A stretch of DNA of 26,751 nucleotides from Gemmatimonadota bacterium (GTDB taxonomy: Bacteria; Gemmatimonadota; Gemmatimonadetes; Longimicrobiales; Gaopeijiaceae), in assembly GCA_024638395.1 (NCBI GenBank), contig JAHEKK010000003.1, positions 1 to 26,751 of the forward strand, given 5' to 3'. Positions 7,315-15,074 of this stretch are shown here, one piece after another. Every line of letters begins with the position of its first letter. Position 1 is the first letter of the stretch. Below the pieces are notes generated by a model, which worked only from the letters and a program-made list of their open reading frames with translations, was not told where the DNA came from and made no database searches. The translations under genes and the position numbers were made by a program.

Positions 7315-8982
7315 TTGAAGCGACTGCGAGAACGCCGTGGGGCGCCGCGCCCGGGTCCTGGCTCCTGGGCGTCTGCCGGGGCCAGAGCCGCGGCCGCTGT
7401 GGCATTGACCACGATCGCTTGCGCAAACACTGGACCTCTGCAGGGTAGCGCTGCGGCGGCTGCCAATCCAGAGGAGCCCCAGGCGCCGAGGCTGCTGGTC
7501 GTGGTCGTGGTGGACCAATTCGGGGCCGATCTCTTCGAACACTATGCCGACGCCTTCCCCGGGGGTCTCGGCCGCCTGCTGGCTGGCGGACGCCGGTTCT
7601 CCGACGCCACCCACGACCACGGAATCACGGAGACGTCACCCGGTCACGCGACCGTCTCTACGGGCACTGCCCCGGCCGAGCATGGCATGGTGTCCAACCT
7701 GTGGTTTACCCGGGACGAGCGGGGCGCATGGAGCCGGGCGGAGAACGTCATCGACCCCACTCTTCGAATGACGGGGGCCGAGACGCTGGCCGGTTCGTCG
7801 CCCGCCATGCTCATGGCCTCGGGGCTCGGCGACTGGCTGGTCGCACGGGATCCCGAGTCACGGGTTGTGTCCATCTCAGGCAAGGATCGGGCGGCGATTC
7901 TCCTGGCCGGGCAGGGTGCCCACACCGTGTACTGGTTCGAGCCACAACTCGGGCGCTTCGCCACGTCCACGTTCTACCGGGAGTCGGATGCCGATTGGGT
8001 GGTGGAGTTCAACGAGGGCCTTGGTGAGCGCCTCGAGGGGGACCGGAACTGGAACCTCGAGGTGCCGGATCGTCTCGCGAGCCGCGCGAGGGCCGACTCT
8101 GCGGCCTTCGAGGGAGACGGAATCCATACGACGTTCCCCCACCAGTTCCCGGCGGAAGGCGATACGGCCGCGGGGGCGTTCGCCGCCTGGTGGTCCGCGA
8201 CGCCCTATCTGGACCGTGAAACGACGTCTCTGGCGATTGTGGCCCTCTCGGAGATGAACCTGGGCCGCGGGAGTTCCGTGGACCTCCTGAGCGTGTCCCT
8301 ATCGGCCACGGATCGGGTTGGACACGCGTACGGTCCCGACTCACTCGAGCAGCTCGACAACCTCCTTCGGTTGGATGCACAGGTCGGGCGTCTGCTCGAA
8401 GCGCTGGACCGGGAGGTCGGTGGCCGCTACACCCTGGTCCTGACCTCCGACCACGGGGTGTCGCGGGCGCCGGAGGCCTTGCAGGCCGAAGGAGCAGCGG
8501 CCCGCCGCCTCACGCAGGAAGACGGAAGCCGGTTCAACGAACGGGCCGGCGAGGACTTGAGAGCCTACGGGTCCGATCCGGAACGGCTTGCCCAGGCCCT
8601 CGCCGAGTCGGCGAGGGCGGAGGCGTGGATCGCCAGTGCATGGCCGGAGTCCGAATTGGCTGGGGTCGCTCCGGGGGATTCCCTGGCGGCCCTCATGTTG
8701 GAAAGCCTCTACCCTGGCCGCGCCGTCGGCCTCCTGGGCCGCTATGGGGTCCAGGTGGCCCTGACGCCCCACACCCTGCTGTGGGCCTGGCCACGGGGCA
8801 CGGACCACGGCTCACCGTACCTGTACGACCGACGCGTGCCCCTCGTCTTCTATGGCGCGGGTGTCGCGCCCGCCGTGGTGGCGGGCCGGGCGTCCACCCG
8901 GTCCATCGCCCCGACCCTGGCCGGGCTCGTGGGACTGGCAACGCCGCCCGGGGCGTCGGCGCCGCCCTTCGTGCTCCGCTGA
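7315..8982 (+). CDS. PafA-like secreted alkaline phosphatase
   Basis: The 555-residue protein belongs to the alkaline phosphatase superfamily and shows the full PafA-type active site. The candidates are metal ligand Asp67 in VVDQF, nucleophile Thr107 in TETSPGHA, Asn128 in SNLW, the Lys190/Arg192 pair in SGKDRAA, Asp333 and His337 in TDRVGHAYG, Asp379-His380 in TSDHG and His498 in TDHGS. PafA enzymes hydrolyse phosphate monoesters in the periplasm with two zinc ions and are often not repressed by phosphate. The N-terminus has an Arg-rich start, an Ala-rich hydrophobic stretch and TTIAC, so it is either a signal-peptidase I substrate or an atypical lipoprotein. The start is TTG at 7315, supported by GAAGGGA 7 nt upstream; no ATG lies near it. 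Phosphodiesterase activity cannot be excluded. Confidence 0.88.
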   Translation: MKRLRERRGAPRPGPGSWASAGARAAAAVALTTIACANTGPLQGSAAAAANPEEPQAPRLLVVVVVDQFGADLFEHYADAFPGGLGRLLAGGRRFSDATHDHGITETSPGHATVSTGTAPAEHGMVSNLWFTRDERGAWSRAENVIDPTLRMTGAETLAGSSPAMLMASGLGDWLVARDPESRVVSISGKDRAAILLAGQGAHTVYWFEPQLGRFATSTFYRESDADWVVEFNEGLGERLEGDRNWNLEVPDRLASRARADSAAFEGDGIHTTFPHQFPAEGDTAAGAFAAWWSATPYLDRETTSLAIVALSEMNLGRGSSVDLLSVSLSATDRVGHAYGPDSLEQLDNLLRLDAQVGRLLEALDREVGGRYTLVLTSDHGVSRAPEALQAEGAAARRLTQEDGSRFNERAGEDLRAYGSDPERLAQALAESARAEAWIASAWPESELAGVAPGDSLAALMLESLYPGRAVGLLGRYGVQVALTPHTLLWAWPRGTDHGSPYLYDRRVPLVFYGAGVAPAVVAGRASTRSIAPTLAGLVGLATPPGASAPPFVLR

Positions 8983-9116
8983 TGACTCCTTGCGGACCGG
9001 CGTTTCGGTGGAGCGGCGCCCCGGGCCCCTCACGGGCGCTGTCCCCCGGTTCGCCTCGGGCGGTGTCCTCCAGTGAGGACGATCGAGTCCGGTTGTTCTG
9101 GCCTAAGTCGTTGTTT

Positions 9117-9130
9117 ACCAACATGTTGGT
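9117..9130. promoter_or_regulatory. Perfect 14-bp palindrome, candidate operator
   Basis: ACCAACATGTTGGT is a perfect palindrome in the 237-nt gap between the phosphatase gene and the fibronectin-III lipoprotein gene. It sits about 90 nt before the lipoprotein start, in the most AT-rich part of the gap, next to TTGTTT (9111-9116), which could serve as a -35 element. The symmetry fits a dimeric transcription factor site. A small hairpin, GTCCTC/GAGGAC (9065-9080), precedes it; the rest of the gap shows nothing else clear. No cognate regulator is evident in the window. Confidence 0.4.
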
Positions 9131-9219
9131 GTTTCGGTACGAGGTCTGCCTGAGTTTCCTTGCGGTTGAAAAGAATGACAACGACGGCCCGGCACGGGCC
9201 GCAAAGCTGGAGCGGAACC

Positions 9220-10350
9220 ATGCGTAAGTGGCCTGTCGTGGCATTGGCCTTCCTTTCCGTCGCCTGCGGAGAGAGTAACCCCGTCCTGGTGGTAGGCGGT
9301 GACCCCGACGGTCCCAGGAATGTGAGCGCCTTCTACTACAACCTGGGTGTCGACGTGACCTGGGACCTGAGTCCCGGGTGGAACGGAGAGGCCTTCCGGG
9401 TCTACGGGAAACGGGCGAGCGACGCCGACTTCTTCTTCATCGCCGAGGTCACGAGTTGCGCCGGAGGGTCCTGTGTGTACCGGGACCTCAACGTGCTCGC
9501 GGACGTCTCGTACGAGTATTTCGTGGCTGCCGTCGATCCCGACACGGGGTCGGAGGCTTCCAGCGCGATCGTGGGCGTCTACGTTCCGGTGCCCATTCCC
9601 CCTGCCGTGCCGACGAGCGTGGCCGGCGTGGCCCTGGACGATGCCGCGTATCTGATCTGGAGCGATGCGCCGGCGTCGGAGGACGATTTCTCCTTCTACC
9701 GGGTGTACCTCATCGATGGACCCGACGACCTTCTCCTCGGCGAGACCGACTCGCCGGGCTTCATCGATCTGCTCGCGGTGAACGGCTCTACCTTCACCTA
9801 TTTCGTCACGTCCGTGGACGATCAAGGTCACGAGAGCGGAGGAAGCTCCCTCGTGGAGGTCACCCCCCGCCCGGACTACACCGGTGAACTGGTGAACGCA
9901 TACCAGGACGCTCCCGGGAATGCTGGATTCCAGTTCCAGGAAAGCGAAGACGCCGCCGCCGTGGTGTCGGGAGACGACCCCGACCGGCATTTCCGCCTCG
10001 AATCGGACGTGGACGGCCTCTGGTTGGTACCCGGACCTGGAGTGGAGATCTATCCCACGGGCCAGTTTACCAGTGCCCTCAAGTGTGGCGTCGGCGCCGA
10101 TGGCGATTGCACGTCCTGGGAAGTTGCCCCCACGAGCGGATACGCCTTCGGCGACGTGCCCGTGGACGCCGAGTTCACGTATATGTTCCGGGTACCCGGC
10201 TTCGGAGGGGGCCTGAACTACGGCGCCATCCGGGTGACGCTTCTGGGCCAGGATCAGGCGGGTGACGATGTGATGGTGTTCGATTGGGCCTACCAGATCC
10301 AGGAGGGCAATCCCAACCTCTCGACAGCGGAGGGATCCGTCCTCCCGTGA
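9220..10350 (+). CDS. Fibronectin type III domain lipoprotein
   Basis: The 376-residue protein starts with a short lipoprotein signal ending LSVAC (Cys16). Two fibronectin-III-like beta sandwiches follow, at about 27-125 (ending AIVGVYVP) and about 128-220. They carry the usual spacing of VxWxxS-type and YEYFVAAVD/FTYFVTSVD strands. The remaining 150 or so residues form a distinct C-terminal domain with two Cys, which I do not recognise. It ends near VFDWAYQIQEGNP. This architecture suggests an envelope-anchored binding or structural protein, without obvious catalytic residues. ATG 9220 is chosen because it puts the signal at the N-terminus and has GGAG at 9209-9212; a longer frame from 9160 lacks both. 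It appears to be a single-gene transcript, bounded by a palindrome upstream and a hairpin downstream. Confidence 0.87.
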   Translation: MRKWPVVALAFLSVACGESNPVLVVGGDPDGPRNVSAFYYNLGVDVTWDLSPGWNGEAFRVYGKRASDADFFFIAEVTSCAGGSCVYRDLNVLADVSYEYFVAAVDPDTGSEASSAIVGVYVPVPIPPAVPTSVAGVALDDAAYLIWSDAPASEDDFSFYRVYLIDGPDDLLLGETDSPGFIDLLAVNGSTFTYFVTSVDDQGHESGGSSLVEVTPRPDYTGELVNAYQDAPGNAGFQFQESEDAAAVVSGDDPDRHFRLESDVDGLWLVPGPGVEIYPTGQFTSALKCGVGADGDCTSWEVAPTSGYAFGDVPVDAEFTYMFRVPGFGGGLNYGAIRVTLLGQDQAGDDVMVFDWAYQIQEGNPNLSTAEGSVLP

Positions 10351-10383
10351 CGGGATGCCGGCCGGCTGACGGCCTGGTTCGAA

Positions 10384-10420
10384 CCGCGCCGCCTGGGGGC
10401 CCGTACCCCCGGCGGCGCGG
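10384..10420 (+). terminator. GC-rich terminator-like hairpin after the FN3 lipoprotein gene
   Basis: The perfect 10-bp stem CCGCGCCGCC / GGCGGCGCGG (10384-10393 and 10411-10420) is extended inward by GGGGG/CCCCC, with one bulged T and the loop CCCGTA. Only a weak pyrimidine run (CTATTCC) follows. The strength of the stem and its position 33 nt after the lipoprotein stop make termination likely despite the missing U-tract. It also lies 64 nt upstream of ftcD. Confidence 0.55.
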
Positions 10421-10483
10421 CTATTCCGGCCCTTGCCCCGGGGCTTGTGCCGCTTGACCCCTCGGCCCGGGCCGCCATCGTTG

Positions 10484-11440
10484 ATGATGCGCCCCATTGT
10501 CGAGGTGGTCCCCAACTTCAGCGAGGGACGGGATCCCCGATTCCTGGAACGGGCCGTGGACGCCTTCCGGCTTCACGGCGCCTCGGTCCTTGACGCCTCC
10601 ATGGACCCCGACCACCACAGGTCGGTAGTCACGGCGATCGGGGCGCCCCAACAAGTGGCGGCGGGGGCCGTGGCGGCTGCGGCTTTGGCCCTGGAGCGGA
10701 TCGATCTCCGGGGTCACCAGGGTGTCCACCCCCGCATCGGCGCCCTCGACGTACTCCCCTTCGTGGCCATGGAGGGTGTCGTCGAAGAGGAGGTCGTGGA
10801 GCTCGCTCGCGTGACCGGTGCCCGCATTGCGGCCCTGGGGGTGCCGGTCTTCTTCTACGGCGCCGCGAGCCACCCGCCGGGGCGGACCCTCGCTTCATTG
10901 CGGCGGGGGGGATTCGAGGCCCTGGTCAGAGGCGATTCAGCCCAGAGCGCGGATCTGGCGGGGCGCACGGAGCCCTCCCGGGAGCCCCGCCACGGGATCG
11001 TCCATCCGACAGCAGGCGCAACCTGCGTCGGCGTACGCCCGGTCCTTCTGGCCTGGAATGTCGATATCGTCGGCGTGGCGCTGTCGGACCTCCGGCGTAT
11101 CGCCTCGGAGATCCGGGAGCGGGATGGCGGATTTCCGGGCCTCCGGGCCCTGGCCCTGTCCCTCCCCACTCAGGGGCGCACCCAGATTTCCATGAACCTC
11201 GAGGACCCCGGCCGCACACCACCGGAGACGGTCTTTTCCACCATCGAGGCCCTCGTGCTACGCCATCACGGGGAAGTGGCCGACACTGAGGTCATTGGCA
11301 TGCTGCCTGATGCTCTTTCCACGCCCGAAGCCGCGGCTCGAATCCGGCTCCGGGGTTGGGGTGAGGATCGGGTGTTGAGCAAGCGCGTCGCGGCGTATCG
11401 GGAGGCCACGGCGCGGACTCGCGATGGACGATCCTCGTAA
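10484..11440 (+). CDS. ftcD: Glutamate formimidoyltransferase (FtcD, transferase domain only)
   Basis: The 318-residue protein matches the formiminotransferase domain of FTCD. It transfers the formimino group between formiminoglutamate and tetrahydrofolate, in the last step of one histidine-degradation route. The family N-terminus EVVPNFSEGRD is present. HPRIGALDVLPF contains His82, which coincides with the catalytic His82 I recall for the mammalian enzyme. RHGIVHPTAGATCVGVRP and LLAWNV lie in the substrate-binding half. The cyclodeaminase domain is absent, as is usual for stand-alone bacterial versions. Two ATG codons (10484, 10487) precede the conserved start; I see no clear ribosome binding site. 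No hut genes are in the window. The 3' end overlaps the next gene by 17 nt. Confidence 0.9.
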   Translation: MMRPIVEVVPNFSEGRDPRFLERAVDAFRLHGASVLDASMDPDHHRSVVTAIGAPQQVAAGAVAAAALALERIDLRGHQGVHPRIGALDVLPFVAMEGVVEEEVVELARVTGARIAALGVPVFFYGAASHPPGRTLASLRRGGFEALVRGDSAQSADLAGRTEPSREPRHGIVHPTAGATCVGVRPVLLAWNVDIVGVALSDLRRIASEIRERDGGFPGLRALALSLPTQGRTQISMNLEDPGRTPPETVFSTIEALVLRHHGEVADTEVIGMLPDALSTPEAAARIRLRGWGEDRVLSKRVAAYREATARTRDGRSS

Positions 11441-13502
11441 TTTACAGCCGAGCGACCAGATGAGCATCGAATCGCTGAAGGAAAAAGCCCGGACCCACGA
11501 GCAGCGTGAGGAGTGGAAGGCGGCACTGGACACCTACGTCCAGGCCATCCAGAGATTGGACGATGACGATCAAACCGACATCGGCCTCTACAACCGGGTG
11601 GGCGACATCGCCATTCGACTCGGCCAGATCGACCGCGCCGCAGACCACTATATGCAGTCCGTGGAGCTCTACGCCGAGGCCGAGCTCCCCAACAACGCGA
11701 TTGCGGTGTGCAAGAAGATCATCCGCAATATCCCCACCCGCACCGACGTGCATCTGCGGATGGGCCAGATCCGAGCCTCTCAGGGTTTCCTGACGGATGC
11801 CCGGGAGAGCTTCCTGGCGTATGCCGAGCGGACGCAGCAAGAGGGAGACCTCGAGGAGGCGTTCCGGGCACTGATCGAGTTTGCGGATCTCGCGCCTGAT
11901 GACACGGATGTCCGAATGGCGTTGGCCACCCAACTTCAGGCCCACGAGCGCACGCCGGAAGCCGTCGAACAACTACTCGAGGCCCGCGCCACCTTGATCC
12001 TCGGCGGCCAGGACGAGCAGGTCGCGGAGGTCGAGGGCCTCATCGCGGAGTTCGCTCCGGACACGGAGCTTCCCGACCCGGAAGCGGTACGTGCAAATGC
12101 CCAGGAGACCACCACCCACGCAGCCTTCGAACCCGACGCACTGGCTCTGGAAGGGGTCGAGGCGGCCTTCGGCGGCGAGGACGCAGCCGAAGGCGAGGAC
12201 GCCGGCCCCGGAGAACCTGTAGAAGGTCTCGAAACGACCCGATTGGCCTCTGTGGACCAGCCCGCCGACACGGTGAAGACCGATGCGGTTTCGGAGCCCC
12301 AAGACGAGGCGCCGGACATGGCCGCCTCGGCCGCCGAGGCCTTCGGAGTAGACCTTCCGGCCGAGGACGAGGTCGAGGGCGTCGCTACGGGCGAATCTGA
12401 GCTGGCGGCCGCCGCCCAGATGGACGGGGATGCGGCGGAAGAGGACGCTGCCGATGGGCTGGCCGAGCTCGCCGAGCTGGCCGACGCCTTCGATGCCCTG
12501 GGCGAAGGGGACGAGCCGGTGTTCGAAGGGGCGGATTCGGCAGATGCCTCGTCTGACCACCACGAGATCCTCGACGATTGGGCCGCCGAAGCCGAAGATG
12601 TCGACGGGATTGCGGCAGAGGCCGCCGAGGACGATGAGGACGATGAGGACGGGGGTGAGCTGCCGTTGATCGCATTTGGGGGTGAGGACGAAGCCTCCAC
12701 CTCCAGTGGGTCCATGGGAGACGACTGGCTCACCGAGCTCACGGTGGACAGCCGAGCGCCCGGACCGTCGGGAGCTCCGGTTGCCTCTGAATCCGCCGAG
12801 GAGCAAGTCCCCTCCTTCGCCCTCGACGTGGCGACCGCGCCTGACCAGACGGACGAGACCGAGTTCGAGGACGATCTCTTCGACGCCGGACTCGCCGCGG
12901 CCAGCCCCGGAGAGCAAGAGGGGAGCGCGCAGACTGTCGAGGAAGCGGCGACGGCCCCTGCTTCCGCGGCAGCGCCGGAGACGGAGTACGTCGATCTGGG
13001 CTCCCTTGTCTTCGATGAGGAGGAAAGCGAGAAGACGACCCGATGGTTCGTCGAGATGGCGGATCCCACCGGAGACGATGAGGCCGACTTCGCCCAGATG
13101 TTGACCCAGTTCAAAGCGAAGGTCGCCGAGCATCTCGAGGCCGACGACGTCCGGGCCCATTACGACCTCGGTACCGCCTATCGGGAGATGGGCCTCGTGG
13201 ACGAGGCGATCGCCGAATTCCAGCAGGCGCTCCGGGGCTCGGGACACCACCTGCCCACCCACGAGCTGCTTGGGCAGTGCTTCATGGAGAAGGGCCAATA
13301 CGAGGTCGCGATCCGGTCTATGACCAAAGCCCTGAAGGCGCCCTACGAGGTTGAGGATGAACTCCTGGGCATCTATTACTACCTTGGTCGGGCTCACGAG
13401 GAGTTGGGGAACGGCGCTCCGGCAACGGAGTTCTACGAAAAGATCTTCGCCCTCGACATCAACTTCCGAGACGTGACGGAGCGTTTACGCGCGCTCCGCT
13501 AG
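11424..13502 (+). CDS. TPR protein with long acidic central region
   Basis: The 692-residue cytoplasmic protein has no signal peptide. Residues about 13-215 form helical TPR-like repeats, for example YNRVGDIAIRLGQIDRAADHY and HLRMGQIRASQGFLTDARESF. Residues about 215-545 are low-complexity and very rich in Ala, Glu and Asp, with an EDDEDDEDG run, and are probably disordered. Residues about 546-692 return to TPRs (YDLGTAYREMGLVDEAIAEF and further units). The TPR-acidic-TPR layout resembles uncharacterised proteins I recall from Gemmatimonadota and myxobacteria. A scaffold or adaptor role is plausible, but no partner can be named. ATG 11424 overlaps ftcD by 17 nt; ATG 11460 (MSIESLKEK) is an equally reasonable start. 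The prenyl synthase begins 10 nt after the stop. Confidence 0.85.
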   Translation: MDDPRNLQPSDQMSIESLKEKARTHEQREEWKAALDTYVQAIQRLDDDDQTDIGLYNRVGDIAIRLGQIDRAADHYMQSVELYAEAELPNNAIAVCKKIIRNIPTRTDVHLRMGQIRASQGFLTDARESFLAYAERTQQEGDLEEAFRALIEFADLAPDDTDVRMALATQLQAHERTPEAVEQLLEARATLILGGQDEQVAEVEGLIAEFAPDTELPDPEAVRANAQETTTHAAFEPDALALEGVEAAFGGEDAAEGEDAGPGEPVEGLETTRLASVDQPADTVKTDAVSEPQDEAPDMAASAAEAFGVDLPAEDEVEGVATGESELAAAAQMDGDAAEEDAADGLAELAELADAFDALGEGDEPVFEGADSADASSDHHEILDDWAAEAEDVDGIAAEAAEDDEDDEDGGELPLIAFGGEDEASTSSGSMGDDWLTELTVDSRAPGPSGAPVASESAEEQVPSFALDVATAPDQTDETEFEDDLFDAGLAAASPGEQEGSAQTVEEAATAPASAAAPETEYVDLGSLVFDEEESEKTTRWFVEMADPTGDDEADFAQMLTQFKAKVAEHLEADDVRAHYDLGTAYREMGLVDEAIAEFQQALRGSGHHLPTHELLGQCFMEKGQYEVAIRSMTKALKAPYEVEDELLGIYYYLGRAHEELGNGAPATEFYEKIFALDINFRDVTERLRALR

Positions 13503-13512
13503 CGGGCGCTGA

Positions 13513-14517
13513 ATGACGAATCCGGCATCGACTGTACAAAGAGGGACGACGAGGCTCCACCAGATCCAGGGGCCCGTTTCAGACCGTCTCGACGGAGTCA
13601 TGGACGAGATCCACCGGATCGTCGTGTCCGACTTCGAGATGATCGAGGAGGTCAGCGAGTACCTCCTGAAGGTGCGCGGCAAGCTCTTCCGGCCCACCCT
13701 CCTGCTGCTCTCCAATCAGGTCGACGGCCAGCCCGCCGACGAAGGGGTGACGCTGGGGGCGGTCGTCGAGCTGGTTCATCTGGCCACCCTGGTCCACGAC
13801 GACGCCGTGGACCACTCGGTGCTCCGGCGAGGCATGCCGACCGTCAATTCCCTGTGGACCCACCAGATCGCCATCATCATGGGCGACTACCTCTATAGTC
13901 GATCGGTGACGGAGTTGGCCCGACTCGGCAATCTGGAGGCCGTGCGGGTTCTCGCTGCGGCGGCCAACGAGATGAGCGTCGGGGAGATGCGACAGCTCCT
14001 CTCGTACGATGCCCTGGATTTCACCGAGGCCGACTACTACCGGCTGATCGCAGCGAAGACGGCTTCGCTCATGTCGGCCGCATGCGAGATGGGCGCTCTG
14101 GTGGGAGCCCCCGGGTACCGACGAGAGCTCCGCGAGTACGGGCACAGCCTGGGGATGGCCTTCCAGATCGCCGACGACCTCCTGGACTACACCGGCACCG
14201 AGGCCGTCACGGGGAAACCAGCGGGACTGGATCTGAGGGAGCGGAAGGTCACCCTCCCCCTGGTGGGGGCAATGCGGGCGATGTCGTCGTCGGAAACGGC
14301 GGAGGTGCGGAGGCTATTCACCCTCGTGGAGCCCACGGACGCCGACGTGGAGGGGGTGGTGGGTATCGTCAAAGCCAACGGAGGGCTCGACTACGCCAGG
14401 GGTAAGGCGCTCGAGTACGCCGCAGCTGCCGAGCAGGCACTGGTCGGGATTCCGCCCAGCCCTCCCCTGACCGCCCTCAGCGATGCGATCGGCTACGCCA
14501 TCGACCGCAGTCGTTGA
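13513..14517 (+). CDS. Polyprenyl diphosphate synthase (trans, long chain)
   Basis: This 334-residue enzyme extends allylic diphosphates with isopentenyl diphosphate. Both Asp-rich motifs are intact: DDAVD at 96-100 and DDLLD at 221-225. The conserved GKLFRP segment (56-61) and GMAFQIADD are also present. The residue five positions before the first motif is Ala, which in this family leaves the pocket open for long products, so an octaprenyl-like product for menaquinone side chains is the likeliest inference. The exact chain length cannot be read from the sequence. The gene follows the TPR gene closely and lacks a strong ribosome binding site. No menaquinone ring genes are nearby. Confidence 0.92.
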   Translation: MTNPASTVQRGTTRLHQIQGPVSDRLDGVMDEIHRIVVSDFEMIEEVSEYLLKVRGKLFRPTLLLLSNQVDGQPADEGVTLGAVVELVHLATLVHDDAVDHSVLRRGMPTVNSLWTHQIAIIMGDYLYSRSVTELARLGNLEAVRVLAAAANEMSVGEMRQLLSYDALDFTEADYYRLIAAKTASLMSAACEMGALVGAPGYRRELREYGHSLGMAFQIADDLLDYTGTEAVTGKPAGLDLRERKVTLPLVGAMRAMSSSETAEVRRLFTLVEPTDADVEGVVGIVKANGGLDYARGKALEYAAAAEQALVGIPPSPPLTALSDAIGYAIDRSR

Positions 14518-14567
14518 GCAGGAGGTCGGACTCGGACTTCCCGGACTCCTGACTTGTCGCCGAGTTC

Positions 14568-14577
14568 AGCTATGTTT
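14568..14577 (+). promoter_or_regulatory. Promoter-like box AGCTATGTTT upstream of the DUF4321-like gene
   Basis: AGCTATGTTT lies about 70 nt upstream of the DUF4321-like start and matches the efp box AGCTATCTTT in nine of ten positions. It is one mismatch from the Bacteroidetes -7 consensus TAnnTTTG. The preceding TCGCCGAGTTCAGC also resembles TCGCCGAAGTTAGC in front of the parvulin gene. No start site is known, so this is a candidate only. Confidence 0.35.
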
Positions 14578-14647
14578 CTTTCCATGCCCCTCACCGAACC
14601 CCAGCCGCCACTCGTGGGCGGTACGGGCCCAAGCCCGGTACGGCCTC

Positions 14648-14923
14648 GTGGATCATAGTCGGCGTCGCAGCGTGACCCGATGGGCCTGGACCCTCGTGCT
14701 CGGGCTCTTCCTTGGTGGTCTGCTCACCAAGCTATTCCAGGTGTTTCTGCCTGCGGGCGTCACGGTGGATTTCTTCACCACGTCGGTGCAGGCGTCTCTC
14801 GGGCCCCTGTCCGTGGACCTGGTTTCGGTGGCTTTCGTCCTCGGCCCGTTGACCGTGACGCTCAACGTTCTGACACTGGTCGGCATTGGAATCGTGGCGT
14901 TTTTCATCAGGTCGTGGATGTAG
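14648..14923 (+). CDS. Small membrane protein, DUF4321-like
   Basis: The 91-residue protein has two hydrophobic segments, about residues 13-32 (LVLGLFLGGLLTKLFQVFL) and about 55-88 (SVAFVLGPLTVTLNV onward). They are joined by a polar linker, and it ends IRSWM. The pattern of a Gly-rich first helix, the linker and a second hydrophobic half resembles the DUF4321 family of small inner-membrane proteins, whose function is unknown to me. The reading frame extends upstream into the prenyl synthase gene. GTG 14648 or GTG 14672 are the plausible starts, and neither has a good ribosome binding site. It lies between the prenyl synthase and tatA. Confidence 0.7.
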   Translation: MDHSRRRSVTRWAWTLVLGLFLGGLLTKLFQVFLPAGVTVDFFTTSVQASLGPLSVDLVSVAFVLGPLTVTLNVLTLVGIGIVAFFIRSWM

Positions 14924-14997
14924 TCCACGCCCCCGGCGTAGTCCGACAGGTGCCCTCGGCTTCGTTTCCTGCCGGGCGAGGACCCGTTAGCTTGTCA

Positions 14998-15022
14998 GTC
15001 CCGAGGGAGTACGGCTCGGGAC
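14998..15022 (+). promoter_or_regulatory. Leader hairpin upstream of tatA
   Basis: A perfect 8-bp stem, GTCCCGAG / CTCGGGAC, encloses a 9-nt loop (GGAGTACGG). It lies about 50 nt before the tatA start and just after GTTAGCTTG (14987-14995), which could be a -10-like element. It would therefore fall close to the 5' end of the tatA transcript. No T-run follows, so it is not an obvious terminator. Confidence 0.35.
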
Positions 15023-15074
15023 GGGATTGCGAAGCAAAGGCCCGGCGCACTCGGGCATGTTCAGGAGGTACTCG

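Noticed and set aside
6226..7620. A 464-residue version of the minus-strand secreted protein starting at 7620
   Set aside because: The extra N-terminus is antisense to the phosphatase signal and metal-binding region. ATG 7284 has a strong ribosome binding site and begins a signal peptide.
9160..9219. Longer start for the FN3 lipoprotein
   Set aside because: It would bury the lipoprotein signal 20 residues in; ATG 9220 has GGAG upstream and gives a normal signal.
11936..13397. Long minus-strand open frames opposite the 692-residue TPR gene, including Ser-rich and Arg/Gly-rich translations
   Set aside because: They are mirror frames of acidic, GC-rich codons (GAG/GAC/GCC). Their translations are low-complexity with no domain, no ribosome binding site and no plausible start.
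14572..14658. A 28-codon open frame (start MFLSMPLTEPQ) just after the promoter-like box
   Set aside because: No ribosome binding site and no coding signature. It overlaps the start of the DUF4321-like gene and fits a leader sequence as well as a peptide.
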